From contig JAJQIP010000194.1 in NCBI GenBank assembly GCA_021199145.1, positions 1-5,759 on the forward strand: 5,759 bases of DNA. Reading direction: 5' to 3'. Positions within the stretch are counted from its first letter, which is position 1. Each line of letters begins with the position of its first letter. Shown one piece after another: positions 3,360 to 5,759 of this stretch. A program made the position numbers and the translations under genes. This stretch comes from Porphyromonadaceae bacterium (GTDB lineage: Bacteria > Bacteroidota > Bacteroidia > Bacteroidales > UBA11471). The notes under the pieces were generated by a model that worked only from the letters and a program-made list of their open reading frames with translations, had not been told where the DNA came from and ran no database searches.

Positions 3360-5759
3360 TTATTTACTGTTCAGAACAATTTGAGCGGTTTTCAACCCTT
3401 TGCCAGAGACAGAGAGGGTAATCGGACCGGCCTCTTCGTGGGTGCGGACAACCACTACCAACTGTCCGTAGAAGAGCTTCATGGTAGGAAGATGAAAGAG
3501 TTCGGTAGAGGTGGCATCCCCGTTGCAGGCGGCTCGGTATTCCCCTGCCCCCTTCACGGAAAAGCGTAATGCATTGTCGGCCAACGGACAGGGATTTCCA
3601 TCCTTGTCCACCGCCTGTACCGTGATGAAAGCGAGGTCTTTCCCGTTGGCAACCAGTTCGGTACGGTCGGCAGTCAAAGTCAGGTGATGCGGTTTGGAGG
3701 CGGTGTGAATCTCCTCTTCCGCCGCAGCATTTCCTGCGGCATCGTAAGCTACGACTTTGAGGGTCCCCGGTTCATAGACCACATCGTTCCACCGCAACCG
3801 GAAGCGGTCGTACTGACTGGTGGGGTCTTTGGAGATGCGGCCTTGCGACTGACCGTTGACAAAGAGTTCGGCCGAAGGATAGCTGGTGTAGCAATAGAAC
3901 GGACTCGTATCGCCTTCGTGTCCCTCCCAGTTCCAGTGGGGCAGGAGGTGCAGGGTAGGAGATTGGGTGTTCCAATGGCTCCGGTAGAGATAATAGCGGT
4001 CTTTGGGGAGTCCGGCCAGGTCGCAAATGCCAAAATAGGAGCTGCGGGAGGGCCAATACTCGTCGTAAGGAGTCGGTTCACCGAGATAGTCAAAGCCGGT
4101 CCATACAAATTCCCCGATTACCCACGGCAGGTCTTCCTGCATAGCCCAATCATCATCAGGCAGATTGGACCAAGAGGCGGACTCCATATCGTACGAAGAG
4201 CATTGACCGTCGGGATAGGTCTTTCCTTTCGCCCGTTCAGCCGGGAGTTTGTATACCCCTCGGGAACTGATGGTCGAAGCAGTCTCCGAGCCCAAAATAA
4301 ATCCTTGCGGTAGCCGTTTGTAACTATCTTCGTAGCGGTCCAGCTGGTAGTTTATCCCGGGAATGTCGAGTACGGTGGCCATCTGGTTCTTTATCGCTTC
4401 GTCGGGACGGTTCATCGCCGAGGTTACCAACCGTGTCGGGTCCTCTCGGTGGCAGATGTCCTGCAGGAATTTAGCGATTTTCCCACCTCCCTGGCTGTAT
4501 TGTTCACTCACTTCGTTGCCGATGCTCCACATGATGATGGAGGGGTGGTTCCGGTGGCAGCGGATGAGGTTGACCAAATCTTTTTCGGCCCACTCCTGGA
4601 AGAAGAGGTTATATCCGTTCTTGCATTTGGAGCGTGTCCATTCATCGAAAGACTCAGCCATGACCATCATTCCCATCTCGTCGCAGAGATCCATTTGCCA
4701 CGGAGCGGGGATGTTGTGAGAGGTGCGGATGGCATCGCAACCCATCTCTTTGAGAATGAGGAGTTGTCGCCGCAGGGCCGCCTTATTGAGTGCCGTGCCC
4801 AAGGGACCGAGGTCGTGGTGCAGACATACCCCTTTGATTTTGCGGGGAACGCCATTCAGCACAAATCCCTTTTCAGGAGTGATTTCAATGCTACGGATAC
4901 CGAAACGGGTCGTGTATTCATCGAGTAGTGTCCCGTTTTCCTGAATCGAAACCGTGGCGGTGTAGAGTTCCGGAGATTCGGGAGACCACAGACGGGGGTT
5001 GGTCACGGTCAACCGAGTCGTCGTCGTTCCGTCGAAGTAGATTTCTTGCGCTTCGCTATGGGCCAACGGTTTGCCAGAAGCATCGTAAATGACCGTCGAA
5101 ACGTTGAGATTGTGTCCCGCCGTATTTTCCAGTTCGGCATCTACCTGCACGATGGCATTTTGTGCCGTGATGACAGGGGTGGTCACCCGTACCCCCCACA
5201 TGGCGATGGCGATATCACCGGTGAGAATCAACCGTACGGGTCGGTACAATCCGGCACCCGGATACCAACGCGAACTTTCGGAGAGGTTATCCAGCCGTAC
5301 CGCCAAAAGATTCTCCCCATCGGTCAGATAGGGGGTGACATCGATGTAGAAGGGGGTATAGCCGTAGGCCCAGTGACCCACCTCTTCACCATTGAGATAG
5401 ACCCGTGGCTGACTCATAGCCCCATCGAAAGCCAAGATGGCCCGACGACCTTGGGGAACGGTAAAGGTAGTGCGGTACCATCCTACACCGATATAGGGAA
5501 GAGACCCCGTGCGGCCGGTCTTTTCCGTGGCAATCTTCTCCCCGTTCTGTTCGATGGCTACGACTTGCTTGTCAATCTCCTCGTCGAAGGGACCGAAAAT
5601 CGCCCAATCGTGGGGAACTTCCACTGTCTCCCAACGACTGTCATCGAACGAAGGGTCGGCGGCTTGGGGAAAATCCCCCTTGGAAAAACGCCATCCCTTT
5701 TCCAAATAAATTTCCTGACGGGTCTGGGCCGTCACAAACAATGCCATGCAAAGCAGAGG
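3360..5759 (-). CDS. Secreted GH2 glycoside hydrolase, beta-galactosidase type, 5' truncated by window
   Basis: This is a retaining exo-glycosidase of family GH2. The frame is open to the right edge and the codons before ATG 5747 read PLLC. The stretch PLLCMALFVTA|Q is the end of a signal peptide, so the true start is outside the window and ATG 5747 is internal. Numbering from that Met, the N-terminal jelly-roll spans about 11-180 (VPHDWAI 44-50, WYRTTF 90-95). The Ig-like domain spans about 185-288 and the TIM barrel about 293-595. RTSHN is at 341-345. The acid/base E412 lies in WSIGNEV and the probable nucleophile E488 in ILGSETAS. PWVIGEFVWTGFDYLGEPTP is at 541-560. The C-terminal modules resemble DUF4982 (about 598-675, with SAELFVNGQSQG) and the Glyco_hydro2_C5 Ig-like domain (about 686-793). 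The catalytic residues are intact. Beta-galactosidase is the default call, but other GH2 specificities such as beta-glucuronidase or arabinopyranosidase cannot be excluded. It is the upstream partner of the SGNH hydrolase. Confidence 0.93.
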   Translation of the reverse strand, partial: PLLCMALFVTAQTRQEIYLEKGWRFSKGDFPQAADPSFDDSRWETVEVPHDWAIFGPFDEEIDKQVVAIEQNGEKIATEKTGRTGSLPYIGVGWYRTTFTVPQGRRAILAFDGAMSQPRVYLNGEEVGHWAYGYTPFYIDVTPYLTDGENLLAVRLDNLSESSRWYPGAGLYRPVRLILTGDIAIAMWGVRVTTPVITAQNAIVQVDAELENTAGHNLNVSTVIYDASGKPLAHSEAQEIYFDGTTTTRLTVTNPRLWSPESPELYTATVSIQENGTLLDEYTTRFGIRSIEITPEKGFVLNGVPRKIKGVCLHHDLGPLGTALNKAALRRQLLILKEMGCDAIRTSHNIPAPWQMDLCDEMGMMVMAESFDEWTRSKCKNGYNLFFQEWAEKDLVNLIRCHRNHPSIIMWSIGNEVSEQYSQGGGKIAKFLQDICHREDPTRLVTSAMNRPDEAIKNQMATVLDIPGINYQLDRYEDSYKRLPQGFILGSETASTISSRGVYKLPAERAKGKTYPDGQCSSYDMESASWSNLPDDDWAMQEDLPWVIGEFVWTGFDYLGEPTPYDEYWPSRSSYFGICDLAGLPKDRYYLYRSHWNTQSPTLHLLPHWNWEGHEGDTSPFYCYTSYPSAELFVNGQSQGRISKDPTSQYDRFRLRWNDVVYEPGTLKVVAYDAAGNAAAEEEIHTASKPHHLTLTADRTELVANGKDLAFITVQAVDKDGNPCPLADNALRFSVKGAGEYRAACNGDATSTELFHLPTMKLFYGQLVVVVRTHEEAGPITLSVSGKGLKTAQIVLNSK

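Noticed and set aside
3684..4313. 209-codon plus-strand open frame antisense to the GH2 gene
   Set aside because: It lies wholly inside the GH2 barrel and C-terminal coding region and has no recognisable domain. The GH2 frame carries intact catalytic motifs, so this is a shadow.
5745..5747. ATG at 5747 as the start codon of the GH2 gene
   Set aside because: The frame stays open to the window edge, and the residues around it (PLLCMALFVTAQ) are the hydrophobic core and cleavage region of a signal peptide. The real start lies upstream, outside the window.

Overview
The window looks like chromosomal DNA of a Bacteroidota bacterium, most likely of the order Bacteroidales. Three signs support this. 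The TAnnTTTG-type -7 promoter elements are typical of that phylum. A secreted family-2 glycoside hydrolase with DUF4982-type C-terminal modules sits next to a secreted SGNH esterase. Translation starts mostly lack a strong Shine-Dalgarno sequence. Species cannot be named from sequence reading alone.

Layout. (1) Bases 1-941, minus strand: most of an NOL1/NOP2/Sun (RsmF-like) rRNA cytosine-C5 methyltransferase whose 3' end lies off the left edge. (2) Bases 942-1016: a 75-bp divergent control region. It holds a near-perfect 24-bp palindrome that contains two back-to-back -7 boxes, followed by a perfect 8-bp stem-loop in the leader of the rightward gene. (3) Bases 1017-1730, plus strand: a divergent RsmI-like (tetrapyrrole methylase fold) SAM-dependent methyltransferase. 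(4) Bases 1731-2581: an 851-bp convergent intergenic region with no credible gene. It is filled with diverged copies of a structured repeat: a short hairpin, an AT linker, a long hairpin of 15-18 bp, an invariant CCTTTCTGG box, and a tail carrying TTCGCTAACAG / TTTCGATTA motifs. (5) Bases 2582-3352, minus strand: a secreted SGNH/GDSL hydrolase. (6) Bases 3360-5759, minus strand: a secreted GH2 beta-galactosidase-type enzyme whose first codons lie off the right edge.

Functional logic. The left half is a head-to-head pair of RNA methyltransferase genes sharing one symmetric promoter region. If the two enzymes keep the targets of their best-known relatives (16S m5C1407 for RsmF, Cm1402 for RsmI), both would act on the decoding centre, but this is inference. 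The right half is a two-gene leftward unit with 7 bp between genes. It pairs an exo-acting glycosidase with an esterase, as expected in glycan degradation. No SusC/SusD genes or regulators are visible.

The most unusual part is the repeat cluster. The long-hairpin arms differ strongly between copies yet keep pairing through compensatory changes, while the adjacent 9-nt box is identical in all four copies. One copy is inverted, giving a BIME-like arrangement between two converging genes.
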